Positions 1 through 8,294 of a DNA stretch of 34,696 nucleotides are shown one piece after another. The notes below the pieces were generated by a model that saw only the letters and a list, made by a program, of their open reading frames with translations, was not told the origin of the DNA and did no database searches. The stretch's first letter is position 1; every line of letters begins with the position of its first letter. Origin of the DNA: an uncultured Lachnobacterium sp. (lineage in GTDB: Bacteria; Bacillota; Clostridia; Lachnospirales; Lachnospiraceae); the NCBI GenBank assembly GCA_900546625.1, contig URDU01000031.1, positions 1-34,696 of the forward strand, given 5' to 3'. The translations under genes and the position numbers were made by a program.

Positions 1-2
1 AG

Positions 3-512
3 ATTGCTAACTTTTCGTACTGTATCGGTGCTGCCTTAGCTCAGGCAAATGCCATCCTGACCGGCTGGCATATCGGAGCAAAGGAGTATGACGAATGTGA
101 TAGGGGCACTCGCAAGGCCGCTATCTACGGTGTGATTACGGCATCCTGCCTTTCTATCACATTTGCGCTTTTAGGTAACTATATTGTACGAATCTTCACG
201 AATGACGTACAGATGATAAATCTTGTCACAAAGCTTCTCGCCATCGATATTGTGCTGGAGTTTGGAAGAGTCACCAATCTGGTATATGGTCAGGCACTGA
301 AGACAAGCGGTGACGCCGTATTCCCGGTTGTCATGGGTGCTGTTTTCATGTACCTTGCGGCGGTCGGTGGAACATACTTCTTCGGACTGCATCTGGGGCT
401 TCTCGCAGTCGGTGCTTACATCGGACTCGCAAGTGACGAGTGCATCAGGGCTGTCGGCATGGTGCTGCGCTGGAAGAGCGGAAAATGGAAGAATAAGGGA
501 CTGGTTGATTAG
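3..512 (+). CDS. MATE family efflux transporter, C-terminal part
   Basis: The reading frame is open from the left edge, so the gene begins before the window; the ATG at 132 is internal. About 169 residues remain. They are hydrophobic, with helices separated by short loops, and hold segments typical of the last third of MATE (multidrug and toxin extrusion) transporters: an Ala/Asn-rich helix (ANFSYCIGAALAQANAI), a GWHIGAKEYDEC loop, and a terminal Lys-rich tail after VLRWKSGKWKNKG. MATE proteins export cationic drugs or metabolites using a Na+ or H+ gradient across the cell membrane. The substrate cannot be read from this fragment. A hairpin terminator follows at 538-594. Confidence 0.85.
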   Translation: MANFSYCIGAALAQANAILTGWHIGAKEYDECDRGTRKAAIYGVITASCLSITFALLGNYIVRIFTNDVQMINLVTKLLAIDIVLEFGRVTNLVYGQALKTSGDAVFPVVMGAVFMYLAAVGGTYFFGLHLGLLAVGAYIGLASDECIRAVGMVLRWKSGKWKNKGLVD

Positions 513-537
513 AGCTGACAAAATAAAATTGCACTAT

Positions 538-594
538 AAAAAGGAACCTGCTGGTCATCTTAACTTAATTACATTGAGCTGCTGGTTCCTTTTT
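538..594 (+). terminator. Rho-independent terminator after the MATE gene
   Basis: AAAAAGGAACC at 538 pairs with GGTTCCTTTTT ending at 594, with further partial pairing inside (TGCTGG/GCTGCT region). The right arm ends in five T, then ATAT. The A-rich left arm means it could also work on the minus strand. Confidence 0.75.
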
Positions 595-611
595 ATATTG
601 CATTTACTTTA

Positions 612-779
612 TTATGCAAGCTCCGGAAGCTTGTATCCCGCCTTTTTTCTGATATCTGCCAGAAATATGCTGTCACAAATGCATAAGTAACAAAACAATT
701 TTATAGCAGGCTTATTCCGTGTACCCTTTTTTGCCCAATGAGCGCTTAGAGACACGACATTGGTGTCGAAAATAGACAT
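612..779 (-). CDS. Possible small protein (55 codons), unproven
   Basis: Minus-strand frame from ATG at 779 to TAA at 612, too short for usual length cut-offs. The product would start MSIFDTNVVSLSAHW, carry a Lys/Arg stretch, a Cys-rich hydrophobic middle (FCYLCICDSIFL) and end RKKAGYKLPELA. No Shine-Dalgarno sequence lies before the ATG (upstream bases are AACATACTTCA), and a large hairpin (801-827) sits just upstream. It could be a gene remnant, a small membrane peptide or a chance frame. I do not recognise the family. Confidence 0.25.
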   Translation of the reverse strand: MSIFDTNVVSLSAHWAKKGTRNKPAIKLFCYLCICDSIFLADIRKKAGYKLPELA

Positions 780-800
780 TGAAGTATGTTTTTATCATGA

Positions 801-827
801 AACCAACTTGCCCTTGGCAGGTTGGTT
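801..827. repeat. Inverted repeat / hairpin
   Basis: AACCAACTTGCC (801-812) faces GGCAGGTTGGTT (816-827) across a 3-nt loop, a 12-bp stem with one G-T type mismatch. Neither side is followed by a clean T run, so it is not a convincing terminator. It lies in a gene-poor stretch. Confidence 0.6.
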
Positions 828-840
828 CGCTTAAAGGATG

Positions 841-858
841 AACTTCACGGATTCAGGT
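841..858. repeat. 18-bp copy of the 3' end of the 24889-25344 gene
   Basis: AACTTCACGGATTCAGGT occurs here and again at 24885-24902, where it covers the last codons and stop of a minus-strand gene (minus-strand reading CTG AAT CCG TGA). No coding frame can be followed upstream of it here. It is probably the leftover end of a lost relative of that gene. Confidence 0.5.
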
Positions 859-1024
859 ATATATTAAAATATACAAATTATTATTCTATTTATTGATAAT
901 TTTGTACAAAACATTTCTACTGTTTTCTAAAACAACGTGCACTGTTCAATTAGAGCTTGCCATAAGTTCGTATTTTCACACCAAAAAGTTCGTATACAAA
1001 AAAGAATGCCGTAAATACACAAAA

Positions 1025-1060
1025 AACCAGTTCGTAAAATTGCACTTTTACGAACTGGTT
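1025..1060. terminator. Perfect 15-bp hairpin, terminator-like on the plus strand
   Basis: AACCAGTTCGTAAAA (1025-1039) and TTTTACGAACTGGTT (1046-1060) are exact reverse complements with a 6-nt loop, followed by GTATTTTT. AGTTCGTA also occurs twice just upstream (near 966 and 986), so the left arm belongs to a small set of direct repeats. No gene that it would terminate is evident. The rest of 595-1363 is AT-rich and I see no convincing gene in it. Confidence 0.5.
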
Positions 1061-1363
1061 GTATTTTTGGTCAGTTTTGCAAACTAGGAGACATCTTTTT
1101 TTCTCACCGTGAGAATTTTCTATTTAACTTTTAATGTAAGTCATTAAGCCAACACCCTTAACAGTTAATCTGTAACTCTTCTTTATCTTTTATTAGGAAT
1201 AAGTTAACACACTCTTCTGTCTATGTATTCTTTTCAATTATAATAGCTATCATTTTTAATTTTGATAGTAGAAGAAAAAATTTCAGGGAAACACCAAAGG
1301 TATTACTAAATTTTTCCAATAAGACCTACATCACTTCCTTAATGCTATAATTCTATAATGAAA

Positions 1364-1831
1364 TTATTTTACATATGCCTTAATCATTGCACCTTTTGTT
1401 TCCATACTATCTCCCCAAGGAACAGATATAAACTTCAAATCCCTGTCTGCAAGCAAGTCTTTAAATTCAGCTCGTCTCTCTTCTTCATTACAAATGTTAA
1501 ATGTGATATTAAAATCTGCCATTTCGCAGAATTCATTATTTGAAATCTCCTGTATTTCTCTAAAACCAGTTTCATCTTTTGCTTGCATATAGATGAAATA
1601 ATCAACAAAAATCTTAGGGCACCTTTGAGAGTCGAATGGTAATAAACCCATTCCCGCATCACCATACGCTACCAAGCTATTACCCTCTACATCAAAACGT
1701 AATGAATCAGTCATTACCTCCTTGGTTGTCTCCCCTGTATAGCTTCTGCATGTTTGAGACTTACCACACCCCATAACAACACAGCCTTTACCATTAATAA
1801 CAAATAAATCTGCATAATAAATTCCAGTCAC
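1364..1831 (-). CDS. Hypothetical protein, 155 aa
   Basis: The start is GTG at 1831, chosen because a full AAGGAGGT ribosome binding site lies six bases before it. The product is soluble, with no signal peptide or membrane segment. The first half is Gly-rich (VINGKGCVVMGCGKSQTC, GDAGMGLLPFD), the second acidic and helical, with SVPWGDSMETKG near the C-terminus. GCGKSQT resembles a phosphate-binding loop only superficially: the surrounding strand and helix pattern of a P-loop NTPase is not evident. I do not recognise the family. It stands alone on the minus strand in the AT-rich block; the 141 bases upstream hold a TATAAT near 1930 but no clear -35 box. Confidence 0.7.
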   Translation of the reverse strand: MTGIYYADLFVINGKGCVVMGCGKSQTCRSYTGETTKEVMTDSLRFDVEGNSLVAYGDAGMGLLPFDSQRCPKIFVDYFIYMQAKDETGFREIQEISNNEFCEMADFNITFNICNEEERRAEFKDLLADRDLKFISVPWGDSMETKGAMIKAYVK

Positions 1832-1972
1832 CTCAAAACCTCCTTATTTTTCATTTTCATTACCTATGCTTGATGTCCTACAGTAACATTATTCTAAATG
1901 GTCACTCTAACCTAAATTCACGTTATTATTATATCTCAAATCAAACAAAAAAGCTATTTTCTTTTCATACAT

Positions 1973-2155
1973 TCATTTAGAAAAAAGTTTCACACACTCC
2001 TTTTGCATCGCCCTTTCAAAGTCTGCAAACGTCATATTCAGTCGCTTTGCTCCTAATTCCGGCTCTATTATGCCATCCTGTACTAACGAATATATTTCAA
2101 GATATCTACCTTCCTGAATATCACGCTTTTTATGGTCATCCCATGCCTTACACAT
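1973..2155 (-). CDS. Small hypothetical protein, possibly the tail of an Rpn-type nuclease
   Basis: Sixty codons starting at ATG 2155, chosen over the upstream GTG at 2164 because AGAGGTGG lies at the right distance before the ATG. The product starts MCKAWDDHKKRDIQEGRYL and continues with a helical stretch resembling a small DNA-binding or coiled region (IIEPELGAKRLNMTFADFERAM). The MCKAW.DHK..G..EG pattern recalls the C-terminal end of Rpn/PD-(D/E)XK transposase-like nucleases common in Lachnospiraceae, whose tails end in a short helix-turn-helix-like segment. The nuclease part is absent, so this may be a remnant that kept its own start signal. It lies 54 bp downstream of the ABC operon and may be read from it. 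Confidence 0.5.
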   Translation of the reverse strand: MCKAWDDHKKRDIQEGRYLEIYSLVQDGIIEPELGAKRLNMTFADFERAMQKECVKLFSK

Positions 2156-2208
2156 ATTTACCACCTCTTTAAAATGATACCATTTATTGAAAGGTCATTA
2201 CATATCAG

Positions 2209-3114
2209 TCACAAAATATTTAAAATATATGAAACACCTACAATAATAACGCTCATTATTGAAAATGCTTCTATATTTCCTCGTGATATTTTAGAAACTA
2301 ATAAACCAATTATGCTAATCATAACCGAGATTATAAGATAGAACAGATATAATAAAACAATAAATTGCCATATAGACAAGTCCGATATAATATATGGTAA
2401 ATGCATAGTCCTCTCAATCATCAGACTTTCAACCCCTGCATTCAGATTTCCTAAATCAAATATAATGTACTTTGTCACAAATTCAATAAATGCAAATAAT
2501 ATACATATCAACAACGAAATTAATAAACTAATGTTCAGCCGCGATTTTAACAATATCATTCTTCCATTTTTAGATGATTTAATCATAGCTAATGTTCCTG
2601 CATATATATCATCTGTATACATAGGTACCACAATCAATAAAATAACTATTATAGGTATAACATTAAACCTCAAATTTTCAACATAATCACTTATTTCAAT
2701 ATCATAAAAATATTGTGCACTTTTATCCAGACTATCATAATACTCTGTTTTCTCAACAATGTATTTGACAGTTGCTATTCTATATTGAGCTTTCTTTTGT
2801 TCGTTGATTATAGAATGATAATCCTTACCATCTATTTTGCCATTATTAAATGCAATTTCATTCTTTTGCTCATCATCCATAATAGCTTGGAATTTCTGAT
2901 ATTCTGAATTAATGTATTCTTTTTTTTCAATTGAATATTCGCCTTCCATTTCATTCATATAATTTTCATACACAGACTTATGATATCCATTAAACATAGT
3001 TGTTCTCATCTGTCCCGCCATGATGCTTTGAATAATTAGTCCAACAACAAAAATTATATATACCTGAGGTTTTGAAAGAACTTTGTATAATTCCATTTTG
3101 GTAACATTATTCAT
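2209..3114 (-). CDS. ABC transporter permease (second permease of the operon)
   Basis: About 301 residues from ATG 3114; an upstream ATG at 3138 lies inside the ATPase gene and has no better ribosome site. The start overlaps the ATPase stop by a few bases, indicating translational coupling. The layout is an ABC-2-like exporter permease: one N-terminal membrane helix (VYIIFVVGLIIQSIMAG), a long charged extracellular region (about residues 45-150), then five hydrophobic segments to the C-terminus. Similar two-permease exporters work in peptide export or self-protection against antimicrobial peptides. The substrate cannot be read from sequence. Its partners are the ATPase at 3107-3769 and the larger permease at 3783-4940. 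Confidence 0.75.
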   Translation of the reverse strand: MNNVTKMELYKVLSKPQVYIIFVVGLIIQSIMAGQMRTTMFNGYHKSVYENYMNEMEGEYSIEKKEYINSEYQKFQAIMDDEQKNEIAFNNGKIDGKDYHSIINEQKKAQYRIATVKYIVEKTEYYDSLDKSAQYFYDIEISDYVENLRFNVIPIIVILLIVVPMYTDDIYAGTLAMIKSSKNGRMILLKSRLNISLLISLLICILFAFIEFVTKYIIFDLGNLNAGVESLMIERTMHLPYIISDLSIWQFIVLLYLFYLIISVMISIIGLLVSKISRGNIEAFSIMSVIIVGVSYILNIL

Positions 3115-3769
3115 TATCCTTCCCACCAATCTTCTCAAATTTTGTCAGACATCCTTCTTTAATCAATATTATATAGTCAGCCACTTCCTCTACGTCTGAT
3201 AAAATATGTGTTGATAATACAATAGTTTTTGTTTTAGATAATTTTCTAATTAGATTTTTAAATCTTGCCCTTTCTTCCGGATCAAGTCCCACTGTCGGCT
3301 CGTCAAAAATAATAATCTCCGGATTAGCTACACATGTTATTGCAATTCCAAGTCTTTGCTTCATTCCTCCTGAAAAAGATTTAACCTTATCGTTACGATT
3401 CTCATACAAATTAACATCCCTTAACACCTGTTCCACGTTTGAATCTAATTCTTTTTTATTTACACCTCTAAGATACCCAAAATACTCTATGGTTTTTTTT
3501 GCTGTGAAATTTGGATAATAACCTACATTTTGTGGCAAAAAACCAATTTTTTCCCTATATCTGTCATCTAATTCTTTTATATCAGTTCCATTATATAAAA
3601 TTTTGCCTGAACTCATATCCAAAACATCTGACATTATATTCATAATAGTAGATTTACCAGATCCATTTGGTCCAATCAATCCATAAATACCATTTTCAAA
3701 TTTGATGCTGATTCCATGCAATACTTCTTTACTGCCATATCTTTTTTTTATATCAATTAACTCTAGCAT
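3107..3769 (-). CDS. ABC transporter ATP-binding protein
   Basis: A 220-residue nucleotide-binding domain that powers the flanking permeases at the cytoplasmic face. Visible motifs: Walker A GPNGSGKST (residues 33-41), Q-loop FLPQN (about 78-82), ABC signature SFSGGMKQR (131-139), Walker B IIIFDEP (152-158) and H-loop STHIL (about 186-190). All catalytic positions look intact. Family context is ABC-2 type exporters (antibiotic or bacteriocin resistance, CcmA-like). It starts 13 bp after the stop of the upstream permease and overlaps the downstream permease start, so the three are one translational unit. The short C-terminus (GGKDNE) fits the compact ATPases of this class. Confidence 0.92.
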   Translation of the reverse strand: MLELIDIKKRYGSKEVLHGISIKFENGIYGLIGPNGSGKSTIMNIMSDVLDMSSGKILYNGTDIKELDDRYREKIGFLPQNVGYYPNFTAKKTIEYFGYLRGVNKKELDSNVEQVLRDVNLYENRNDKVKSFSGGMKQRLGIAITCVANPEIIIFDEPTVGLDPEERARFKNLIRKLSKTKTIVLSTHILSDVEEVADYIILIKEGCLTKFEKIGGKDNE

Positions 3770-3782
3770 GATATTTTTGAAC

Positions 3783-4940
3783 TCAACTTTCCCTAAAATT
3801 CTTGTTATAAAAATAGTAACCCAGCGCTATCACTATAATTGCAAAAACCAGATTAATTATTAAAGAATAACTTAATAACTGAATTGGAACTCCCATTAAA
3901 TTGATAGGTTCATATTCCTTAAAATAATTGACACTTTCACTAATCAATGGAAACGGTGTATACTTTCTAAGAATATCATAATTTTCAGCTTCTCTGATTG
4001 TGCCACCGGATAAAGCAAAATATTTTCCTGATAAAATATAATTAATTGCTATACCTCCCAGACCAATAAATGTATTAATCGCTATCGGCACAATATTACT
4101 TTTAAAAAATAAAGAAGCAAAAATAAATACACTAGATAATACAAAAAAACCAATTGCCCTCATAATTACTACTCCAATTATCATCTCAAATAAAGTAATA
4201 CTATAAGGTGAATGTAAGAAAGCGTTATTTAAGAGAATTGATGTATTCCATTGATCTATTTTATTCCAAAAAACAGACCATATTATCATTCCCAAAGTTT
4301 CAACCACTGATGCCATTATCGAAAAAAATAATGTTACCACTATTTTATTCCGATAAGATAACTTCCCACCTCTATATGATGATTTAATCATATAAAATGT
4401 ATTGTTATTATGTTCATTCAAAAACAAAAAAGAAGAAAATAAAATAATTACAATAATAAATACAATATCTACAATATCAGTTACGCAAAATAAATCATAT
4501 ACTTCATTTAAAGTCTCACTTTCTCCAATTACAAGATTAGTCTTCTTTCCATATAATTTATTTATCGTTTCGTTCATTCTCTTATAATATCCAGACTCAG
4601 TTTTTATTTTAATTTCAGAATCAGAAATAACACTATCCCTATATTCAACAACATTATGACAATTTAAAGCATCTTTATCCAATGTCAGATAAACAAACAT
4701 TTCATCCATTACATCTTCATTTTGTGTTTCTTCATATTTGTTTTGTAACTCCATTACTTTTTGCTCTATCACATCATATTTTCGTTCTGAAAAATCACCA
4801 ATATATGCAGAAAACTCTCTTAAATCTATTTTCTCATTAGCATATGCATTATATGAAATTGCCATTGAAAAAATAAAAGCCACAATCATAGAAATCATAA
4901 GTATTTTACATGATAATATTTTTTTAATTTCATATCTCAT
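3783..4940 (-). CDS. ABC transporter permease (first permease of the operon)
   Basis: 385 residues. One membrane helix lies near the N-terminus (ILMISMIVAFIFSMAIS), followed by an extracellular region of about 110 residues, then five to six hydrophobic segments ending GYYFYNKNFRES. This matches the domain order of the other permease (one helix, large outside loop, five helices), so the two probably form a heterodimeric channel with the ATPase. The ATG shares bases with the TGA of the upstream secreted-protein gene (ATGA overlap), a clear sign of a translationally coupled operon. The base composition is very AT-rich, as in the whole block. Confidence 0.75.
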   Translation of the reverse strand: MRYEIKKILSCKILMISMIVAFIFSMAISYNAYANEKIDLREFSAYIGDFSERKYDVIEQKVMELQNKYEETQNEDVMDEMFVYLTLDKDALNCHNVVEYRDSVISDSEIKIKTESGYYKRMNETINKLYGKKTNLVIGESETLNEVYDLFCVTDIVDIVFIIVIILFSSFLFLNEHNNNTFYMIKSSYRGGKLSYRNKIVVTLFFSIMASVVETLGMIIWSVFWNKIDQWNTSILLNNAFLHSPYSITLFEMIIGVVIMRAIGFFVLSSVFIFASLFFKSNIVPIAINTFIGLGGIAINYILSGKYFALSGGTIREAENYDILRKYTPFPLISESVNYFKEYEPINLMGVPIQLLSYSLIINLVFAIIVIALGYYFYNKNFRES

Positions 4941-5998
4941 TGCATCATCTCACCATAATTCTTCCCATCAAGATCCATGTAAGCTACACCACCATTAAAT
5001 ATTGTATATATTTTATCATTTATTTGAAAGGCAGAATCGGCTCCCATATTTACACAAGCTGAATAATCGGCAATAATTTTTCCGTTTTTATCATATATTA
5101 TTTTGTTACCATTATCTCCACCACTGGCATATATATATTTATTCTGTACAGAAAAGAAAAGCGCATTATCTGCTATTTTTATAGAACTTTCATCATCCGG
5201 TGACAACTTATATAATTCGCTAAATTCATTTGAATAATATATAAAATTCTCATCGTTATCCGCCATAAAAGCCTTACCATTTGATGCTATTGATTCACTC
5301 TCAAACGTTGTTAAATTTACCTTTACAATTTCATTTATATCATTGATATAGTAATAATTTCCATTCAAAATAGCTCCCCAAGGAAATTTGCCAATATTGT
5401 AATGACAGTATATAATATTAAAATTCTTGTCCAACAAATAGGCATGTCTATCACCATCTACTTTTATTATATCATCCGACAATACCCTAACATATAAAAT
5501 AGCCTCACTATCATCAATTGCTAATTCTGATGACATATCAGTTGGAATAGAATTTTTAAAGACCGTTTTTCCTGATTCTTCCTCAACAATAGAACCATAC
5601 AACCTATTTTCACCTGATACAACTTTACTTTTATTATAATATTTGTATATTTTACTATTGAAAACAAAATACTCACCAAGTTCAACATATGCTTCACACT
5701 TATCATTGTTGTGTGAACAAGCTGAGTTTCTGCAATTCACATTAAGCTTTTTGTCGTTTTTCTTATTAGAATAATTATACGATTCATATATTTGATTCTC
5801 ACAATCAAAAAAAATATAGTCGTCATCATAAATGGCACCCAATCCATTCAACCTTTTGGCTTGACAAAATTTGCCATTTCCAATAAATAATTTATCGTTA
5901 TCCTTTGTATTGCTATTGTTGCATTCTATTATCCCCAATGCAATTATTCCTGCAAACATAATTGATATAACACCAACTAGTATTTTATTTTTCTTCAT
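4937..5998 (-). CDS. Membrane-anchored extracellular protein of the ABC operon
   Basis: 353 residues and the first gene of the operon. The N-terminus is Lys-rich, then hydrophobic, and ends in GIIECNNSN. The Cys could be a lipid attachment site, but the lipobox (I-I-E-C) is not canonical, so a simple signal anchor is equally possible. The rest has many short Tyr/Asn/Asp-rich strands with repeating pieces such as FIYYSNEFSELYKL and KYIYASGGDNG, in the style of beta-propeller or DUF5050-like domains. A CX4CXHX4C cluster (CRNSACSHNNDKC, about residues 83-95) could bind a metal or be disulfide-bonded. Translation probably starts at ATG 5998 after AGAAAGGG. Context suggests a substrate-binding, sensing or immunity part of the transporter; no function is proven. 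Confidence 0.65.
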   Translation of the reverse strand: MKKNKILVGVISIMFAGIIALGIIECNNSNTKDNDKLFIGNGKFCQAKRLNGLGAIYDDDYIFFDCENQIYESYNYSNKKNDKKLNVNCRNSACSHNNDKCEAYVELGEYFVFNSKIYKYYNKSKVVSGENRLYGSIVEEESGKTVFKNSIPTDMSSELAIDDSEAILYVRVLSDDIIKVDGDRHAYLLDKNFNIIYCHYNIGKFPWGAILNGNYYYINDINEIVKVNLTTFESESIASNGKAFMADNDENFIYYSNEFSELYKLSPDDESSIKIADNALFFSVQNKYIYASGGDNGNKIIYDKNGKIIADYSACVNMGADSAFQINDKIYTIFNGGVAYMDLDGKNYGEMMQ

Positions 5999-6052
5999 TT
6001 ATGTATCCCTTTCTGTATTTACTTCGCAGTCGCGGGAAAGCATGAACATCGT

Positions 6053-6105
6053 ACAGTTTTACGAATATTCACTAGGCGGTTCTGAATATTTATTTTATCT
6101 CAGAA
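6053..6105. promoter_or_regulatory. Candidate operator in the divergent agr/ABC intergenic region
   Basis: Two related half-sites, ACAGTT (6053-6058) and GCGGTT (6076-6081), lie 23 bp apart; each is followed within a few bases by GAATATT. LytTR regulators usually bind a pair of short direct repeats about two helix turns apart, so these are candidates. TTCTGA (6080-6085) and TCAGAA (6100-6105) also form an inverted repeat. The match to the LytTR consensus is weak. Confidence 0.3.
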
Positions 6106-6192
6106 TTACATAATATATGAATTTATACAAGATATTTGGCGCAAACGACATAAAATTGGCTGTGAATAGCTTGCTGATAGTGTTATTGCTCA

Positions 6193-6221
6193 TTGTAGAA
6201 AAAAATAGCATCTGTTATAAT
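6193..6221 (+). promoter_or_regulatory. Promoter of the agrCAB-like operon
   Basis: TTGTAG (6193-6198) and TATAAT (6216-6221) are separated by 17 bp and lie 29 bp before the sensor-kinase ATG. The -10 box is perfect, the -35 box weak, which fits a regulated promoter. Confidence 0.55.
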
Positions 6222-6250
6222 TTACTTACACTAATCAAGGAGTAGCATAT

Positions 6251-7567
6251 ATGTTTACCATAATTTGGGAATTTATAATAAATCTATTAGAATCGTTTCT
6301 ATTTGCTGTAATTTGTAATGCAAAATTTACTAAACGTCAATATCATTATCATACGGCTGAACAAACATTATTCATACTATGTAAATCACTATTAATTACT
6401 CTTATGAATATAAGCAAGATATCTACCATTATTTCTTTAACATCTGTACTATTACTTAATATTATTTTCTTAATATTATTTTTTGTTAATCCTATTTTTA
6501 ATAGTTTTTTTGTCTCTTTTATCTATTGCCTGATACTAATAATTTCAGATGCTTTGACTTTATTAATACCAATAAAGTTTTATAATATAAATCTCTCGCA
6601 GGTATTATATTTGGGAAATATGCGAATACTTTTTTCCTTAATATATATATCTATAATTGCCTTGTTTGTAATCATATTTTTGCTTTTTACTCCACAGGTG
6701 TTTGTTTTAGGAAAACTTGATAAAATTTCCTATTTCATAATTTCTACTATATGTGTCATATTAGAAGAGAATGTACTTATTATTCTATTAAAACAGTCAA
6801 TATACACTGAAAACTTTTTCCACTTACTCTTATTTATTTTCGGACTTACACTATTTTTATTTGTATATATTTCCATATATATTTATAGACTTGGAAAAGA
6901 AAAAGAAAAAAATGACAGACTTATTCAGAGTATTACAATTAATCAAATGGAAGCTCGACAAAATGAGGAAATAATTAATTCCACCCATAGTCTTAGGGTA
7001 TTTAAACATGACATCATGAACCATATGAGCATTCTATATAAACTTGTAGAAAACGAAAAAAATTCTGACGCCTTAAAATACATATATCAGATAAATAACT
7101 CTATAGAAAGGACATCATATACAATCTCAACTGGAATAATCCCCATTGACTGTATTATGACAGCAAAACTCTCGAAAGCACTAGATAATAATATTTCTAT
7201 AAAACATCAGATTCATTTTCCAGCTAATTATAACATTTCAGATATGGATTTGTGTTCATTAATTAGTAATTTACTTGATAATGCAATAGAAGCCAACTGT
7301 AAGTTAGACATGACTAAACGTAGACTTCAAATTGAAATTAAACCATATAACAATATGCTACTACTATTTATATCAAATAGTTCAAATGGTATATATCTTT
7401 ATGGAGGAAATGGCAACCTTTTAACCACAAAAACTTCTAATAAAAACGAACATGGCATCGGAATAAAAAGGATTAATGAGATTGTAAAAAAATATAATGG
7501 CATCATAGAATTTGATCCCGGCACTGAGATTTTCTCAGTTTCTATTTTATTTCCCTTAGATAATTGA
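6251..7567 (+). CDS. AgrC-like sensor histidine kinase (GHKL type)
   Basis: 438 residues. The first 215 or so form six to seven hydrophobic segments; a cytoplasmic kinase follows. The likely phospho-accepting His is His253 in VFKHDIMNHM, the usual box of this class. The ATP-binding domain shows the N-box (SLISNLLDNAIEAN) and a G-box (HGIGIKRINEIV). This is the HATPase_c_5 kinase architecture of AgrC, FsrC and related receptors of peptide signals. The start has AAGGAG eight bases before it. The response regulator begins 14 bp after the stop. The predicted role is to sense an extracellular signal, presumably a peptide processed by the AgrB-like protein, and phosphorylate the regulator. Confidence 0.9.
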   Translation: MFTIIWEFIINLLESFLFAVICNAKFTKRQYHYHTAEQTLFILCKSLLITLMNISKISTIISLTSVLLLNIIFLILFFVNPIFNSFFVSFIYCLILIISDALTLLIPIKFYNINLSQVLYLGNMRILFSLIYISIIALFVIIFLLFTPQVFVLGKLDKISYFIISTICVILEENVLIILLKQSIYTENFFHLLLFIFGLTLFLFVYISIYIYRLGKEKEKNDRLIQSITINQMEARQNEEIINSTHSLRVFKHDIMNHMSILYKLVENEKNSDALKYIYQINNSIERTSYTISTGIIPIDCIMTAKLSKALDNNISIKHQIHFPANYNISDMDLCSLISNLLDNAIEANCKLDMTKRRLQIEIKPYNNMLLLFISNSSNGIYLYGGNGNLLTTKTSNKNEHGIGIKRINEIVKKYNGIIEFDPGTEIFSVSILFPLDN

Positions 7568-7581
7568 TTGGAGGATAATTA

Positions 7582-8286
7582 ATGATTATTAACATCACAA
7601 TTCTTGAAGATAATGAAAGTGATTTCATAACACTCTCAGACTCAATAAAAAAATGGGCTGCTAACACAGGGATTTTAATAAATATTATTTGGCTTAATTC
7701 ATATAAAAAATTTATTAAATCCTTGCCTACTCTAAAATGTGATTTATTCTTTTCTGATATCGAATTAAATTGCAATAACTCATTCACCGGAATTGATGCA
7801 TGCAAACAGCTCAGAGAAAGCGGTTACACAGGTATTATTATATTTCTTACTGCATTTAAGGAATATGTATTTGATGGTTATGATGTTCAAGCATTCAACT
7901 ATCTTTTAAAACCAATTAACTATGGCACAATAAATAATTGTCTCGATAAATTTATTCATTTATTTAGTCGAGAATTTTATTATTATCACAAGGGCAACGA
8001 TATTATTAGCATACCTTACAATGATATAATGTATATAGAAAAAAATGGACATGATGTAATCTTTCATACTACATCAAATGTATTTGTCGAAAGAACTTCT
8101 TTAAATGAAATATCAAAGCGACTCCCAGTTTTTTTTATTCGAGCTCACAAATCTTATATTGTTAATATCAATAAAGTTTTATCTCTAAGAATTAATGAAC
8201 TTTTTTTGCCAAATAACGTTACCATTCCTGTAAGTAGAAGTTATCTCACAAATATAAAGAAAAAATTATTAGAAATTGCACGATAG
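7582..8286 (+). CDS. LytTR family response regulator (AgrA-like)
   Basis: 234 residues. The receiver domain (1-115) shows an acidic pair near the N-terminus (LEDNESD), the phospho-acceptor Asp59 in FFSDIEL, a Thr in FLTAF and Lys100 in LLKPIN. The LytTR DNA-binding domain (about 125-234) has IPYNDIMYIEKNGHDV, FIRAHKSYIVNINKV and a C-terminal VSRSYLTNIKKK, all typical. It has a good ribosome site (GGAGG). Such regulators bind paired direct repeats upstream of their targets; the divergent ABC operon and its own operon are the obvious candidates here. It forms a two-component pair with the kinase just upstream. Confidence 0.93.
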   Translation: MIINITILEDNESDFITLSDSIKKWAANTGILINIIWLNSYKKFIKSLPTLKCDLFFSDIELNCNNSFTGIDACKQLRESGYTGIIIFLTAFKEYVFDGYDVQAFNYLLKPINYGTINNCLDKFIHLFSREFYYYHKGNDIISIPYNDIMYIEKNGHDVIFHTTSNVFVERTSLNEISKRLPVFFIRAHKSYIVNINKVLSLRINELFLPNNVTIPVSRSYLTNIKKKLLEIAR

Positions 8287-8294
8287 AGGTTTTT

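Noticed and set aside
1364..1831. P-loop NTPase from GCGKSQT in the 155-aa protein
   Set aside because: The motif lacks the preceding hydrophobic strand-Gly pattern and no Walker B or other NTPase motif follows.
6042..6113. 23-codon plus-strand frame (MNIVQFYEYSLGG) in the agr/ABC intergenic region as an autoinducer peptide
   Set aside because: Poor ribosome site, located before the operon promoter, and no AgrD-like leader or acidic tail.
7542..7805. Minus-strand 87-codon frame over the response regulator start
   Set aside because: Antisense shadow of a clearly coding region with intact receiver motifs.
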